DNA from: Gaoshiqia hydrogeniformans
GTDB taxonomy: Bacteria > Bacteroidota > Bacteroidia > Bacteroidales > Prolixibacteraceae
Direction: 5' to 3'
NCBI RefSeq assembly: GCF_049347105.1
Contig: NZ_CP186334.1
Location: 5,022,001-5,086,000, forward strand
DNA length: 64,000 nucleotides
Below, piece by piece: positions 25,964-35,791 of the stretch (the first letter of the stretch is position 1; every line of letters starts with the position of its first letter). The notes under the pieces were generated by a model. That model ran no database searches. It saw nothing but the letters and a program-made list of their open reading frames with translations, and had not been told where the DNA came from. The translations under genes and the position numbers were made by a program.

Positions 25964-27745
25964 ATGAATTTTAACACACACACGTTTCATATTCCGGTCA
26001 TGGGATTAGGCTATACTGTGGATACGCCGGTTAAAGTGGCCCATCTGGGAATTTCATCCGTTATCTCGATTGTAGATGATTTCCTGATCGAAAAAATGCG
26101 CGAGTTCTACAGCCTCAAGTTTAACCTTCCTTTTAAGGAAATATCAACAAAAGCCGAAGATTTCCGGGCAAAACGGATTACAGCTTACCTGAACATGGTT
26201 GATAAGCTTGTTCATGATAAGTATGAAGAGCTGATTACCAATTTCCATCAAAAAGGAAGCGAACTGGAAAAATACTTCGACCTGTTGCCCAACGCGAAAA
26301 ATATCCGCGAAAAGTTCAACCATGCCCTGGAAAATATGAATCTGGCCGATGTAAAAAACTGGTTGCGTAACAACTTGGTTAAAGGGTGTATTGATGTGAA
26401 CATCATGACCAAGGTGGACAAGGTAAACTACAAAGACAAGGTAGCGATGCCGACAGAATTTAATGATGCTCATGCCGCACTGCGCGGATTTGCCAACAGC
26501 ACTTTATCTTCGTCACTAGTGCTTTCAGCCGGGATGAGCCCGCGTCTGTACAGCTACATCGAAAATTTTGATGACTTTTATCCCGATGCAGAAGGTCTGC
26601 TAAAAAAGAAAATCACCCTTAAAGTAAGCGATTTTCGCTCGGCCATGGTTCAGGGACGTTTTCTGGGGCAAAAAGGAATCTGGGTTTCCGAATACCGGGT
26701 TGAATCGGGCTTAAATTGCGGCGGCCATGCTTTTGCTACCCAAGGAAACCTGCTTGGCCCTATTCTGGATGAATTCCGGGAAAAACGGCAGGAGTTGTTG
26801 GACAGCACCTTTGCGGTGTACCAAAAAGCGCTGGAGAAAAAAGGCAAAGCGGTATTACAAAAAGCTCCCGACATGAGAATCACGGCACAGGGAGGTGTTG
26901 GGACAAACGAAGAGCACGACTTTCTGCTTGAAGAATACCAGCTCGACTGCGTTGGCTGGGGAAGCCCGTTCATGCTCGTTCCTGAAGTGGTTAATATTGA
27001 CAAAGAAAGTTTAGAACTGCTCCGGAATGCCGGTGAAGACGATGTTTACCTGAGCAATGCCTCGCCGCTGGGCATCCAATTCAATAATATTCGCGGAACC
27101 AGCCAACAAGCGCAAATCCGGCACTATTTGGACAAAGACAAAGCCGGATTTCCGTGTACAAAACGTTACCTGGCTTTCAACACTGAATTTACAGAACAAC
27201 CTATTTGTACCGCTTCGCGCCAATACCTGAAGAAAAAAATCAGCGAGGTAAAAGAAAGCGGTTTGCCTGAACATGACCAACAAAAACAAATCAGCCTCCT
27301 CACCCAGAAGGAATGTTTATGCGAAGGGTTGACCAACTCGACTTACCTGGCAAACCACATAACACCCGATAGCAAGCGCACGGGGGTAAGCATCTGTCCC
27401 GGACCTAACATTGCCTATTTCAATCAGGTAGTCTCGCTGAAGGAAATGGTGCACCATATCTACGGCAAAGTCAACTTGCTAAAGGGCGTAAAGCGCCCCA
27501 ACCTGTTCATCAAAGAGCTGAGGATGTACGTTGATTACCTGGAAAACAAACTGGCAGAGTTCGGGCAAAACCAGGATGAAAAGCAATCATCCTACTACCG
27601 GGTATTCCGGAAAAATATGCAGGACGGCATTTCCTATTACAAGCAGTTATTCACCAAATACGACAGCAAACTCCAGGAGATGAAAAAAGATGTTTTAGCG
27701 GAACTGGAAAACATCAATAAAAAGCTGGAAAACATCAAAATTTAG
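25964..27745 (+). CDS. Uncharacterised protein, possibly a TIM-barrel flavoprotein distantly like nitronate monooxygenase
   Basis: 593 residues, no signal peptide. I do not recognise a named family with certainty. The N-terminus (PVMGLGYTVDTPVKVAHLGISSVISIV), the central GLNCGGHAF and the block AQGGVGTNEEHDFLLEEYQLDCVGWGSPFMLVPE resemble the FMN phosphate-binding strands of nitronate monooxygenase/FabK-type barrels (a GGHAF-like loop, then GGVGT, then GWGSPF). The C-terminal third has spaced cysteines (FPCTKRY, ICTASR, ECLCEGL, ICPGPN), which could bind a metal or Fe-S cluster. The last ~100 residues are coiled-coil-rich. It is a single gene after uvrA. Confidence 0.45.
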   Translation: MNFNTHTFHIPVMGLGYTVDTPVKVAHLGISSVISIVDDFLIEKMREFYSLKFNLPFKEISTKAEDFRAKRITAYLNMVDKLVHDKYEELITNFHQKGSELEKYFDLLPNAKNIREKFNHALENMNLADVKNWLRNNLVKGCIDVNIMTKVDKVNYKDKVAMPTEFNDAHAALRGFANSTLSSSLVLSAGMSPRLYSYIENFDDFYPDAEGLLKKKITLKVSDFRSAMVQGRFLGQKGIWVSEYRVESGLNCGGHAFATQGNLLGPILDEFREKRQELLDSTFAVYQKALEKKGKAVLQKAPDMRITAQGGVGTNEEHDFLLEEYQLDCVGWGSPFMLVPEVVNIDKESLELLRNAGEDDVYLSNASPLGIQFNNIRGTSQQAQIRHYLDKDKAGFPCTKRYLAFNTEFTEQPICTASRQYLKKKISEVKESGLPEHDQQKQISLLTQKECLCEGLTNSTYLANHITPDSKRTGVSICPGPNIAYFNQVVSLKEMVHHIYGKVNLLKGVKRPNLFIKELRMYVDYLENKLAEFGQNQDEKQSSYYRVFRKNMQDGISYYKQLFTKYDSKLQEMKKDVLAELENINKKLENIKI

Positions 27746-27792
27746 TCGTTACCGACACGTTTATTGAATTCAATTTTGGCTGAAAGTCGGGC

Positions 27793-29145
27793 TTACGCGT
27801 GGGATGTGGCGAGCGATAATTGCCGCCATTCGCGCGATATAAAATACGTCACAATCAGGGCCGAACAGGTATCCGAAATGGGCATGGCAACCCAAATCCC
27901 GTTGAGATCAAAGAAATTCGGCAAAATAAACAATAAGGGAATCAGGATGATCACCTGGCGCAGAAGCGTCAGCAGCGTGGCAATCTTCGCTTTCCCAACC
28001 GACTGGAAGAAATTTCCGACCACCACCTGGAAACCGACAAAAGGTAATGCAAATAGTCCCAAACGAAGACCTTGTCTGCCAATCACGAGCAGTTCAGGGT
28101 CTTCGGCGTTAAAGAAGCGGACGATGGCATCGGGGATAGCCTGCACCAAGGCAAAAGAAACGATGGAAATAAGGGTTGCAGCAATCATAGAAATACGCAG
28201 AGCGTCTTTTACCCGACCGGGTGCATTTGCTCCAAAATTAAAGCCGATAATGGGTTGAGACGCCATATTGATAGCGACAATAGCCATGACGATCATGGTC
28301 AGTACCGAATTGATAATTCCCATGGCTCCCACAGCCAAATCGCCCCCAAACCGGATCAACTTGGTGTTGATAAGCCCCTGAACAACTGAATTGGCAATCT
28401 GCATAAAAAAAGGTGCCATCCCAATCGCCAGGATCTCGTTGATGATCCCGGTATCGAGTTTGAAATATTTTGAACGGATTTTCAGGACAGACCGGTCGCT
28501 TCGAAAATGCAACAATACCCAGGCTGATAACACCATCATCGAAATAACCGTTGCATAAGCCGCCCCTTTCACTCCCATGTCAAGCCAAAAAATAAAAATC
28601 GGATCTAAGATGATGTTCGTCCCGGCGCTGATCAGCATCGAATACATTGCTATCCGGGCATTTCCCTCCGAGCGGATCACATTGTTCAGAGAAAAACCAA
28701 CTACCTGAAAAACAACACCAAACAGAATAATATTGAGATATTCGTTGGCAAAATCAACTGTTTCAGCAGTCGCGCCAAACATCTTCATCATCGGGTCTTT
28801 AATCAAAAAACCGATCAGGGTAATCAATCCCGAAGCAATAATCATCAGTACAAGGCTGTTTCCAATAACGTGTTCTGCTTTGTTCATATCCTTCCGGCCC
28901 ATATTGATCGAAACCAGCACACTGGTACCAATCCCGATCAACAGGCCAAAGGCCATCATAATCAGCATCACCGGGAAAATAACGGAAATACCGCTTAATG
29001 CCAGCGATCCGATCCCCTGACCAATAAATATCCGGTCAACAATATTATATAAAGCGTTAACAAAAACACCGATAAATGCAGGAATAAAATATTTCAACAT
29101 CAGACTGCCGACGTTCGACTCACCCAGCTCTCTCGTTCTTTCCAT
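27793..29145 (-). CDS. MATE family efflux transporter
   Basis: About 450 residues with twelve hydrophobic segments. The N-terminal ALYNIVDRIFIGQGIGSLALSGISV is the typical MATE entry, and GFNFGANAPGRVKDALR near the middle marks the second half. The family exports drugs or cationic metabolites in exchange for Na+ or H+. The ATG at 29145 is chosen over a TTG at 29172 because a -7 element (29160-29167) lies between them. It is divergent from the HEAT-repeat gene. Confidence 0.88.
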   Translation of the reverse strand: MERTRELGESNVGSLMLKYFIPAFIGVFVNALYNIVDRIFIGQGIGSLALSGISVIFPVMLIMMAFGLLIGIGTSVLVSINMGRKDMNKAEHVIGNSLVLMIIASGLITLIGFLIKDPMMKMFGATAETVDFANEYLNIILFGVVFQVVGFSLNNVIRSEGNARIAMYSMLISAGTNIILDPIFIFWLDMGVKGAAYATVISMMVLSAWVLLHFRSDRSVLKIRSKYFKLDTGIINEILAIGMAPFFMQIANSVVQGLINTKLIRFGGDLAVGAMGIINSVLTMIVMAIVAINMASQPIIGFNFGANAPGRVKDALRISMIAATLISIVSFALVQAIPDAIVRFFNAEDPELLVIGRQGLRLGLFALPFVGFQVVVGNFFQSVGKAKIATLLTLLRQVIILIPLLFILPNFFDLNGIWVAMPISDTCSALIVTYFISREWRQLSLATSHA

Positions 29146-29159
29146 GTAAAAAATTTGTG

Positions 29160-29167
29160 CAAAGGTA
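29160..29167 (-). promoter_or_regulatory. -7 promoter element of the MATE gene
   Basis: TACCTTTG on the minus strand matches TAnnTTTG, 14 bases before the ATG at 29145, and fixes that start over the upstream TTG. Confidence 0.55.
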
Positions 29168-29202
29168 AACAATCAGATGTAAAAACCGGAAAATATGACT
29201 TC

Positions 29203-29231
29203 TTGTTGTATTTTTGAAAAGATTACTTTTG
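29203..29231 (+). promoter_or_regulatory. Promoter of the HEAT-repeat gene
   Basis: TTG (29203-29205) lies 18 bases before TACTTTTG (29224-29231), a perfect TAnnTTTG. The ATGs at 29242 and 29251 follow. It is back to back with the MATE promoter. Confidence 0.55.
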
Positions 29232-29241
29232 CAGCCCAAAC

Positions 29242-29799
29242 ATGAATCATATGAATACAGAATCCTCAAAAAAAATCAACAACGAAATAATCAGCAAGCT
29301 GAAGTCGAACAATTCGGAGCTGGTAACAGAAGCTCTTCATCAGTTAGAAGAAACAGGAAACTCAGCCTATATTCCCACCTTGATCGAACTGTTACATGAC
29401 ACTGACCGGCAGGAAATAAAACAGCGAATTTCGCGCTTACTGGCCGAATTAAAACACAGCGACGCCATTCCGTTTCTTTTGGATGCCATCCGAAACAAAC
29501 AATACGCCAATGAGTTGCATCTGCTGGTTTCGGCCTGTTGGGAAAACGGGATGGATTACAGCAATTACCTCTCCCTGTTTACCGATTTAGTGGTCGAACA
29601 CGATTTTATTGTTGCTTTCGAAGCCCATACCGTGATTACGAATATGAGCGGGAAAATTTCGAACGAAATTTACGAAAAAGAAAGCCGGAAAATTAAAGAT
29701 GCAATTGCTGGCGCAGATGAACAGAAAAAGCAATTGCTGCTCGATTTGCTCGATTTTTTACCGGCGCTGGAAGCAGGCATTGAACCTCAGCAATTTTAG
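29242..29799 (+). CDS. HEAT-repeat protein
   Basis: 185 residues of tandem helical hairpins: LVTEALHQLEETGNSAYIPTLIELLHD and IKQRISRLLAELKHSDAIPFLLDAIRN show the spacing of HEAT/PBS-lyase-like repeats. No signal peptide. HEAT proteins are scaffolds and no partner is evident. The start may be the ATG at 29242 or the one three codons later, since the promoter leaves only about 5 bases before the first. Confidence 0.7.
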   Translation: MNHMNTESSKKINNEIISKLKSNNSELVTEALHQLEETGNSAYIPTLIELLHDTDRQEIKQRISRLLAELKHSDAIPFLLDAIRNKQYANELHLLVSACWENGMDYSNYLSLFTDLVVEHDFIVAFEAHTVITNMSGKISNEIYEKESRKIKDAIAGADEQKKQLLLDLLDFLPALEAGIEPQQF

Positions 29800-29884
29800 A
29801 ATGCCCGTCGTCGTTAGGATTTCAGTTCAGAATAACTATTTTTATAAAGAAAATCTATCTGCCTGAAATCTTAAACCTGAATAC

Positions 29885-30862
29885 GTGAAAAATGTACTCA
29901 TCATCCTTTTCCTGTTCTTATTTATTTGCCAGGCCGGTGTAGCACAGGATGCGGAATATTCGCAGTTTTATGCCAATCCGATCTATTTGAATCCCGGTTT
30001 TACCGGCACGTCGGCCCTGCCCCGTTTTGCGGTAAATTACCGGAATCAGTGGCCTCAACAAGGAAATACCTTTGTAAATTACAGTATTTCGTTCGACAGC
30101 TACATCAACAAACTTAACGGAGGCCTGGGCCTTCAACTGCAAAATAACCGCGAGTTAAACGGTATTGTAGAAAATACATCATTCTACGGATTCTATTCCC
30201 ATCATATCAAAATCAACAACTGGTTTTTTGTTGATGCCGGGCTTCAGGCCGGACTTTCCTATAAAAAATTAGATTACGCAAAACTGATTTTCCCGGATAT
30301 GATTAACCAACTCACCGGGGAAAGGTACCCGGGAACATCCGACCAACCCGAAAACTCCAGCCTACTTTATCCCGATTTCGGAATTGGATTCCTGGCGCAA
30401 TATGAATCGTGGTTTGGCGGCGTCAGCCTGAATCACCTCACCCAGCCTCACGAGTCTGTATTTATTGGCGATCAGCGCGGAAGGTTACCCGTGAAGCTGA
30501 CTGTTCATGCCGGAGCACGGACCCATAAACTTCACCGGGGATTGTTATCGAAAGAATATACCGTTTCGCCCAACCTCATATACCAGCAACAAGGTGATTT
30601 CAAACAGTTCAACCTGGGAATTTATATTCTTGAAAAATCGTTGGCCGGGGGAATCTGGTACCGTCAGAATTCGGGGTTTCAACCGGATGCCGTTATTTTT
30701 ATGCTGGGCTTTATGCGCGAAAAATTTAAAATCGGGTACAGTTACGATCTGACGTTATCCCGCTTGTCCTATTATTCAAATGGCGCCCACGAAATTTCGT
30801 TAATCTTTTTTACAGGTGAAAAAACGGCAAACCGCAAGGCATTGCTCATTCCTTCGCTTTAA
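29885..30862 (+). CDS. PorP/SprF family type IX secretion outer-membrane protein
   Basis: 325 residues starting at a GTG, with a signal peptide (FLFICQAGVAQDAEYSQFY) and the family hallmark YANPIYLNPGFTG just after it, then barrel strands to the end. PorP/SprF proteins work with partner T9SS substrates carrying type B C-terminal domains. That is the arrangement here: the convergent gene ends 4 bases inside this one and encodes such a substrate. Confidence 0.9.
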   Translation: MKNVLIILFLFLFICQAGVAQDAEYSQFYANPIYLNPGFTGTSALPRFAVNYRNQWPQQGNTFVNYSISFDSYINKLNGGLGLQLQNNRELNGIVENTSFYGFYSHHIKINNWFFVDAGLQAGLSYKKLDYAKLIFPDMINQLTGERYPGTSDQPENSSLLYPDFGIGFLAQYESWFGGVSLNHLTQPHESVFIGDQRGRLPVKLTVHAGARTHKLHRGLLSKEYTVSPNLIYQQQGDFKQFNLGIYILEKSLAGGIWYRQNSGFQPDAVIFMLGFMREKFKIGYSYDLTLSRLSYYSNGAHEISLIFFTGEKTANRKALLIPSL

Positions 30863-33800
30863 TAAACCAAGGTCACGGTGCCGGTTTGCCGGTGCTGCTT
30901 TTCCAAAACATCCTGGTACGAAAGCACCCAAATATAGGAACCCGCGGGCGCACCCTGCCCGTTTTTCATTTTAGCATCCCAACCGGTATCCTTATTCTTC
31001 GACTCAAAAATAAGTTCTCCCCAGCGGTTAAAAATTTGCATGTGGTAACCCTGCTCATGAATTGCTTCCGAAGACAATAGAAAAACATGATTTTCAGGAT
31101 TGGAGCTATTCGGACTAAAGCCGTTCGGCGGGTAAAGCCTGTCGGGCGCCACCAACAAGCGGCGGCTGACCGTATCGGTGCACAACTCTTCATTTTCGGC
31201 CACCAGTTGCACCGTAAACCAACCAACATGCTCATAGGCATATTGCGGCTCAAATTCGTCGGAATACCCGTTGCCATCGCCAAAATCCCAGTAATAAAAA
31301 GATGCGCCGCGACTGGAATTGGAAAAATGAAAAAGCGGATTCGTAATGATCCGTTCTGTCTGGTCCGGCTCAAAACCGGCAACCGGCTGTGGATATACAT
31401 AAACGGGATTTTCCAGCCAAACAGTATCGGGGCAGCCGGTTAAGGCCGATGTTGCCCAGACGTATACCGGGAATTCGGCATCAGGCATTGTAAACGTATG
31501 AACCATTTCGGCCTCTCCTGAAACAGTTTCGCCCTGGCCAAAATTCCAGGAATAGCTCAGTTCATCCACCTGATCCCCTGGCAAAGTTGTAAAAACAACA
31601 TCAAAGGGAGCACAACCGGCCTGCTTATCGGCTGCTATATTTACCCAGGGTTTTCGCTTAAAAGAAAAATACTCCGTTTCGCTCGCGCAACCGTACGAAG
31701 AAATGACCTTGAGCCCGACTGTGCTTTGTGGTTTGTTTTGCAGGTTAATTGTCAACGGACCGGCTGTTTGCCCCGGGTTCTGAACAATTTCCTCTGCATC
31801 CAGTGCAGACAAGTCCCAATCGTAAATATCCTGATTATTTCCACTACCGGTATAGTTCACGTTAAATTGATGCGGATAACAAAATCCGGGGTCAATATCT
31901 GTTTCGACCGTAGGAATTGGCCTCACTTTGATAAAATCTTCGATCAGCCCGAAGTTTTCGCATCCCTCGGCTGATCGGATCCAAAGGCCGACATCATAAA
32001 ATCCATCATCCAAATAAGTATGTTCCGGTGTTGAGTACTCCCCGGTCTGATTGTCACCAAAATACCAGGTATACCGGTCAATCGGCTCAGTGGTTTCCGC
32101 TTCGAACCTCACGGTTAAAGGTTCGCAACCGTCGGTATGATCGGCAATGATTTTCAGGTTCGGGGTAATTTTGATGTGTTCCCACCTGATCTCGCTCGAA
32201 CAGCCGTTTTCGCTCACCATCAGTCCTAATTCACGTTTATCCGACTCCCCGTAACCCAGGTTAATCATCGTTTCGCTCAATCCGATTCCGGAAGCATACA
32301 AGGTGTCAGGAAAATACCAATTATAGCTGGCCGACGGTGTGGCATCGCCCAGGTAATGCACCTGAAGATTATAGCCATAACAGGCCATGGAATCAACACT
32401 GAAACCGGCATCCGGAATCTTATTAAAATGCAGCCACAAGGAATCTTCCGTCATGCAGCCATAGTCGTCGGTTACCCGGGCAAAAACCTGGTATGCTCCC
32501 CGGGAAACCGCATGTACGGCAGATTGTATGGCATCGGGCGAATCAATGATTAATCCGGGGGTTTCTGACCACCAGAAAACATCTCCTTTATCTTTTTCGA
32601 TTTTCAGTTCGCCCTGCAATAACCCGCAATACAACGTATCGGTACTTGTCAGGTCAACTTCCGGAAATTCATGCACCGTTACCCTGATCGCATCCGAAGC
32701 GGAGCAGCCATATTCGTTGGTCACATATACCTGGTAATAACCGGCCTGAGCGGTTTCAAGCGCCTGACCGGTGTATCCGGTATTCCATCGGTAAGAAGTT
32801 TGTTTTCCGGCATCAAGTCTGACTGATTCTCCGGAGCAAAGATGAGTATCTTCTCCCAAGTCCAACGCCGGAACCGGTTTTACATGCAGTTTAAAAAAAG
32901 CAGAGTCAATACAACCATCATAATGAGCCATAAGCTTATAGCTGGTTGAATCCAACGGGTATGCTTTTGGATTTGACGAAAACGGATCGTCCAGACCGTC
33001 TTTGGGAAACCATTCATAATCTCCCGGGAAGGAGCGGTTTAGTCTAACAGTATCGTATTGACAAATGGTTTGATCAAGCGCATCATCAAAAATAATTTTC
33101 CGGATTTCAATTTCAAGCGATGCAGAGAGGCTGATCACCGGGTCGCCTGCCATTCCGCCGTACTCAATGATATAGCCTCTCGGACGGTAGAACCTGGAAT
33201 CAGTGCCATCCCCTCCGTCCCGAAGGTCATTCCACGATTTCGCTTCTTTGTCCGGATTTTGGTTGATGTGGGCATAATCTTCACCAATCCCGTTATTCGT
33301 TTCTCCATGTGCATTCGTTGGTTCGCCACTACTCCAAAATGAAAAAAGGCCATTAATTGAAACTCCGTTTGCCAGACCTCTCCAGAATAATGTGCCTGCT
33401 TCCGGACCGGTTACCCACCGCCAATCGCCTTCCACCGCGGCATCAGAAGCGCCGATCCATCCCACTCCATTTACTTTGGTCCAGATAAAGTCATTTTCTT
33501 CTTTGGAAAGGATGGTCGCCAGGTATCCCTGTAACCCATAGTAGTTTTTTGTTTCTGCCTCCGCACGGGCTCTAGTCCAAGTGATGTCCAACGAATCAAT
33601 AAACTGATAAAAATGCCCGGTTGAAGGCAGAAAATCCACATCGGTGAGTGTAATGGCAATATGGCGGGTATCCGGTGTTGGTCTTTCCAACAGGTTTACA
33701 TACTGAATATTTCGGACTGCTTCCTGGTATTCGGCAGCCGTTGCTTTGCCCTTTAAAAACAAAGTCCCGTTAGCTTCATCCCATTCTGCCAGAACAGGCC

Positions 33801-34035
33801 CGACAGGACTGTATTTTAAAAAATCTTCACCCCGGGAATAATTGGCAATCGAAATTTTCAAGCCTCCGTTTATCGAATCTCCGGTAATGCTGATGCCATC
33901 GCTAAATGCGACAGAATCCTTACAAAACCGGAGCGGGGTATTGTAAGGATTTTTAATTTGAAGCCCTCCATCCTGGCCTGATGTAAACGCGTTTAAAAGA
34001 ATAAGGTAAAACAAGGTGAGCAAAAACTGTTTCAT
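30859..34035 (-). CDS. Large T9SS type B-sorted adhesin with C-type-lectin and PKD domains
   Basis: 1058 residues: signal peptide, a C-type-lectin-like domain (FYQFIDSLDITWTRARAEAE, WIGASDAAVEGDWRWVTG, about residues 125-310), then Ig/PKD-like modules (WYFGDNQTGEY, WNFGQGETVSG, YWDFGDGNGYSD), and a gliding-motility-associated C-terminal domain (FSPNSSNPENHVF, FNRWGELIFESKN, GSYIWVLSYQD). The C-terminus directs export by type IX secretion and attachment at the surface. A glycan-binding adhesive role is inference. Its 3' end overlaps the PorP/SprF gene by 4 bases. Confidence 0.87.
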   Translation of the reverse strand: MKQFLLTLFYLILLNAFTSGQDGGLQIKNPYNTPLRFCKDSVAFSDGISITGDSINGGLKISIANYSRGEDFLKYSPVGPVLAEWDEANGTLFLKGKATAAEYQEAVRNIQYVNLLERPTPDTRHIAITLTDVDFLPSTGHFYQFIDSLDITWTRARAEAETKNYYGLQGYLATILSKEENDFIWTKVNGVGWIGASDAAVEGDWRWVTGPEAGTLFWRGLANGVSINGLFSFWSSGEPTNAHGETNNGIGEDYAHINQNPDKEAKSWNDLRDGGDGTDSRFYRPRGYIIEYGGMAGDPVISLSASLEIEIRKIIFDDALDQTICQYDTVRLNRSFPGDYEWFPKDGLDDPFSSNPKAYPLDSTSYKLMAHYDGCIDSAFFKLHVKPVPALDLGEDTHLCSGESVRLDAGKQTSYRWNTGYTGQALETAQAGYYQVYVTNEYGCSASDAIRVTVHEFPEVDLTSTDTLYCGLLQGELKIEKDKGDVFWWSETPGLIIDSPDAIQSAVHAVSRGAYQVFARVTDDYGCMTEDSLWLHFNKIPDAGFSVDSMACYGYNLQVHYLGDATPSASYNWYFPDTLYASGIGLSETMINLGYGESDKRELGLMVSENGCSSEIRWEHIKITPNLKIIADHTDGCEPLTVRFEAETTEPIDRYTWYFGDNQTGEYSTPEHTYLDDGFYDVGLWIRSAEGCENFGLIEDFIKVRPIPTVETDIDPGFCYPHQFNVNYTGSGNNQDIYDWDLSALDAEEIVQNPGQTAGPLTINLQNKPQSTVGLKVISSYGCASETEYFSFKRKPWVNIAADKQAGCAPFDVVFTTLPGDQVDELSYSWNFGQGETVSGEAEMVHTFTMPDAEFPVYVWATSALTGCPDTVWLENPVYVYPQPVAGFEPDQTERIITNPLFHFSNSSRGASFYYWDFGDGNGYSDEFEPQYAYEHVGWFTVQLVAENEELCTDTVSRRLLVAPDRLYPPNGFSPNSSNPENHVFLLSSEAIHEQGYHMQIFNRWGELIFESKNKDTGWDAKMKNGQGAPAGSYIWVLSYQDVLEKQHRQTGTVTLVY

Positions 34036-34052
34036 CAGGCCGGTTTTTGACG

Positions 34053-35039
34053 TTAGATCTTATTCGAAAAATATTTCATAAACTGGGATCTTTCGTACAA
34101 CATCGGATTTTCAATTTTCGCGTAAGACAGTCGTCCCCGGAAATCGTCGAGCTGTTTAAAGTTCCACTTACGCATGAATTTTTCCATCTCTTTCAACATG
34201 CCGTCAATCACCTGGGAACCGTTGATGTAAATGGTCGAACACACCTGGGCCACTTGCGCCCCGGCCAGCAGTTGTTTGATGACAGCTTCCCCGTCGTGAA
34301 TACCGGTCGAAGCGGCAATTTCCAACTTCGGCAAGGCAGCGCTCACCAAGCCTACCCACCGCAGTGTACGGCGAATATCCGCCGGGGTACTAAACACCTC
34401 GGATGCCGACAGTTCCAGCTTATCCAGATTGATATCCGGCTCATAAAAACGGTTGAACATGGTAATCCCTTTGGCGCCATTGGCCATCAGTTTCTCGGCC
34501 GTCGAAATCAGGTTAGTGAAATAAAAACCAAGCTTTACCGACACCGGGATCTTTACTTCAGCGGTCACTTTATTTAAAACGTCGAGATATAATTTTTCAA
34601 TTGAATCTGCCGATTCCTTTCTGCCGGTCGGAACGAAAAACAGGTTCAGTTCGAGGGCATCGGCGCCGGCTTCTTCAAACTCTCTGGCAAAACTTGTCCA
34701 TTCTTTCGACGAAACACAGTTGATGCTGGCAATAACCGGAATATTTACTTCCTGTTTGGCTTGTTTCACCAAGGCCAGATGGGCTTCAACCGAGTGCTGG
34801 CGCGTGTAATTCCAGATATAATCCTCGGCTTCGGGGTACAAATTCTGCGGGTCTTTGTTAATCAAATGACTCACCTCGCTGTTAATCTGTTCTTCGAACA
34901 GCGATTTTAACACCACTGCAGCTGCCCCGGCTTCTTCCAGCGCTTTAATTTTATCCACACTCCCGGTCAGACCGGAACTGGCCACCACAATCGGGTTCTT
35001 CAGTTTCAGTCCCAAATAGGTTGTCTCAAGCTTTCCCAT
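34053..35039 (-). CDS. Dihydroorotate dehydrogenase-like FMN protein
   Basis: 328 residues, TIM barrel of the DHOD class 1 type: GLKLKNPIVVASSGLTGSVDKI, ALEEAGAAAVVLKSLFEEQI, IASINCVSSKEWTSFAREFEEAGADALELNLF. The Cys in INCVSS occupies the active-base position of class 1A enzymes. Many Bacteroidota carry this extra DHOD-like protein outside the pyrimidine genes, so oxidation of dihydroorotate is not certain. It precedes the adhesin gene by 17 bases. Confidence 0.78.
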   Translation of the reverse strand: MGKLETTYLGLKLKNPIVVASSGLTGSVDKIKALEEAGAAAVVLKSLFEEQINSEVSHLINKDPQNLYPEAEDYIWNYTRQHSVEAHLALVKQAKQEVNIPVIASINCVSSKEWTSFAREFEEAGADALELNLFFVPTGRKESADSIEKLYLDVLNKVTAEVKIPVSVKLGFYFTNLISTAEKLMANGAKGITMFNRFYEPDINLDKLELSASEVFSTPADIRRTLRWVGLVSAALPKLEIAASTGIHDGEAVIKQLLAGAQVAQVCSTIYINGSQVIDGMLKEMEKFMRKWNFKQLDDFRGRLSYAKIENPMLYERSQFMKYFSNKI

Positions 35040-35100
35040 AATCTTATCAGTTAATTATCGATCTAAATTTATCCTAAACCATCAAAATAAGCCAATTGGC

Positions 35101-35772
35101 TCAGTGGTACTGCCGTTCACCGAAAATGGAACTTCCTATTCGCACCATCGTGCTGCCTTCTTCCGCAGCAATCAGGTAATCGCCCGACATGCCCATTGAA
35201 ATTTCAGAAAAAGAATCCTGCCCGCCAAAAAATTCCTGTTTAATCTGCCCAAATATGTTTTTAAGCTGCTGAAACTCCTTCCTGATCTGCTGTTCATCCC
35301 CGGTAAAGGTGGCCATTCCCATAACCCCCCGGATGGTGACAAAGCCCAGCGCGGCAAAGTCTTCCGAGCTTAATAGTTCGCGGGCTTCATCCAAATTCAA
35401 TCCAAACTTTGTTTCTTCTTCGGCGATATGAAATTGCAGTAAACAATCAATTTTCCGATTGTTCTTCCGGCCTTCCTTATCAATGGTGGTCAGCAGCTTT
35501 AACGAATCGACCCCGTGAATCAACCGAACGAAAGGCGCAATATACTTCACCTTATTTGTTTGCAGATGCCCGATAAAATGCCATTCAATATCTTTGGGCA
35601 ATTCGTCGTACTTCTGTACCAGTTCCTGTACTTTGTTCTCTCCAAAAACGCGTTGCCCGCCCCGGTATGCTTCCAGGATATCGCCGGTTGGTTTGGTTTT
35701 TGAAACGGCTACCAGGCAAACACCCTGCGGCAGTCCGTCTTGTATTTCCCGTATTTGATCTGCAATTCCCAT
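35101..35772 (-). CDS. YggS family PLP-binding protein
   Basis: 223 residues. The PLP lysine sits in VAVSKTKPTGDI, and FGENKVQEL, WHFIGHLQTNKVKY and the C-terminal ISMGMSGDYLIAAEEGSTMVRIGSSIFGER complete the family pattern. YggS/PLPBP proteins buffer PLP and affect vitamin B6 and amino-acid homeostasis. A -7 element lies 20 bases before the start. Confidence 0.92.
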   Translation of the reverse strand: MGIADQIREIQDGLPQGVCLVAVSKTKPTGDILEAYRGGQRVFGENKVQELVQKYDELPKDIEWHFIGHLQTNKVKYIAPFVRLIHGVDSLKLLTTIDKEGRKNNRKIDCLLQFHIAEEETKFGLNLDEARELLSSEDFAALGFVTIRGVMGMATFTGDEQQIRKEFQQLKNIFGQIKQEFFGGQDSFSEISMGMSGDYLIAAEEGSTMVRIGSSIFGERQYH

Positions 35773-35791
35773 TGGTTTTCCGATTGAACTA

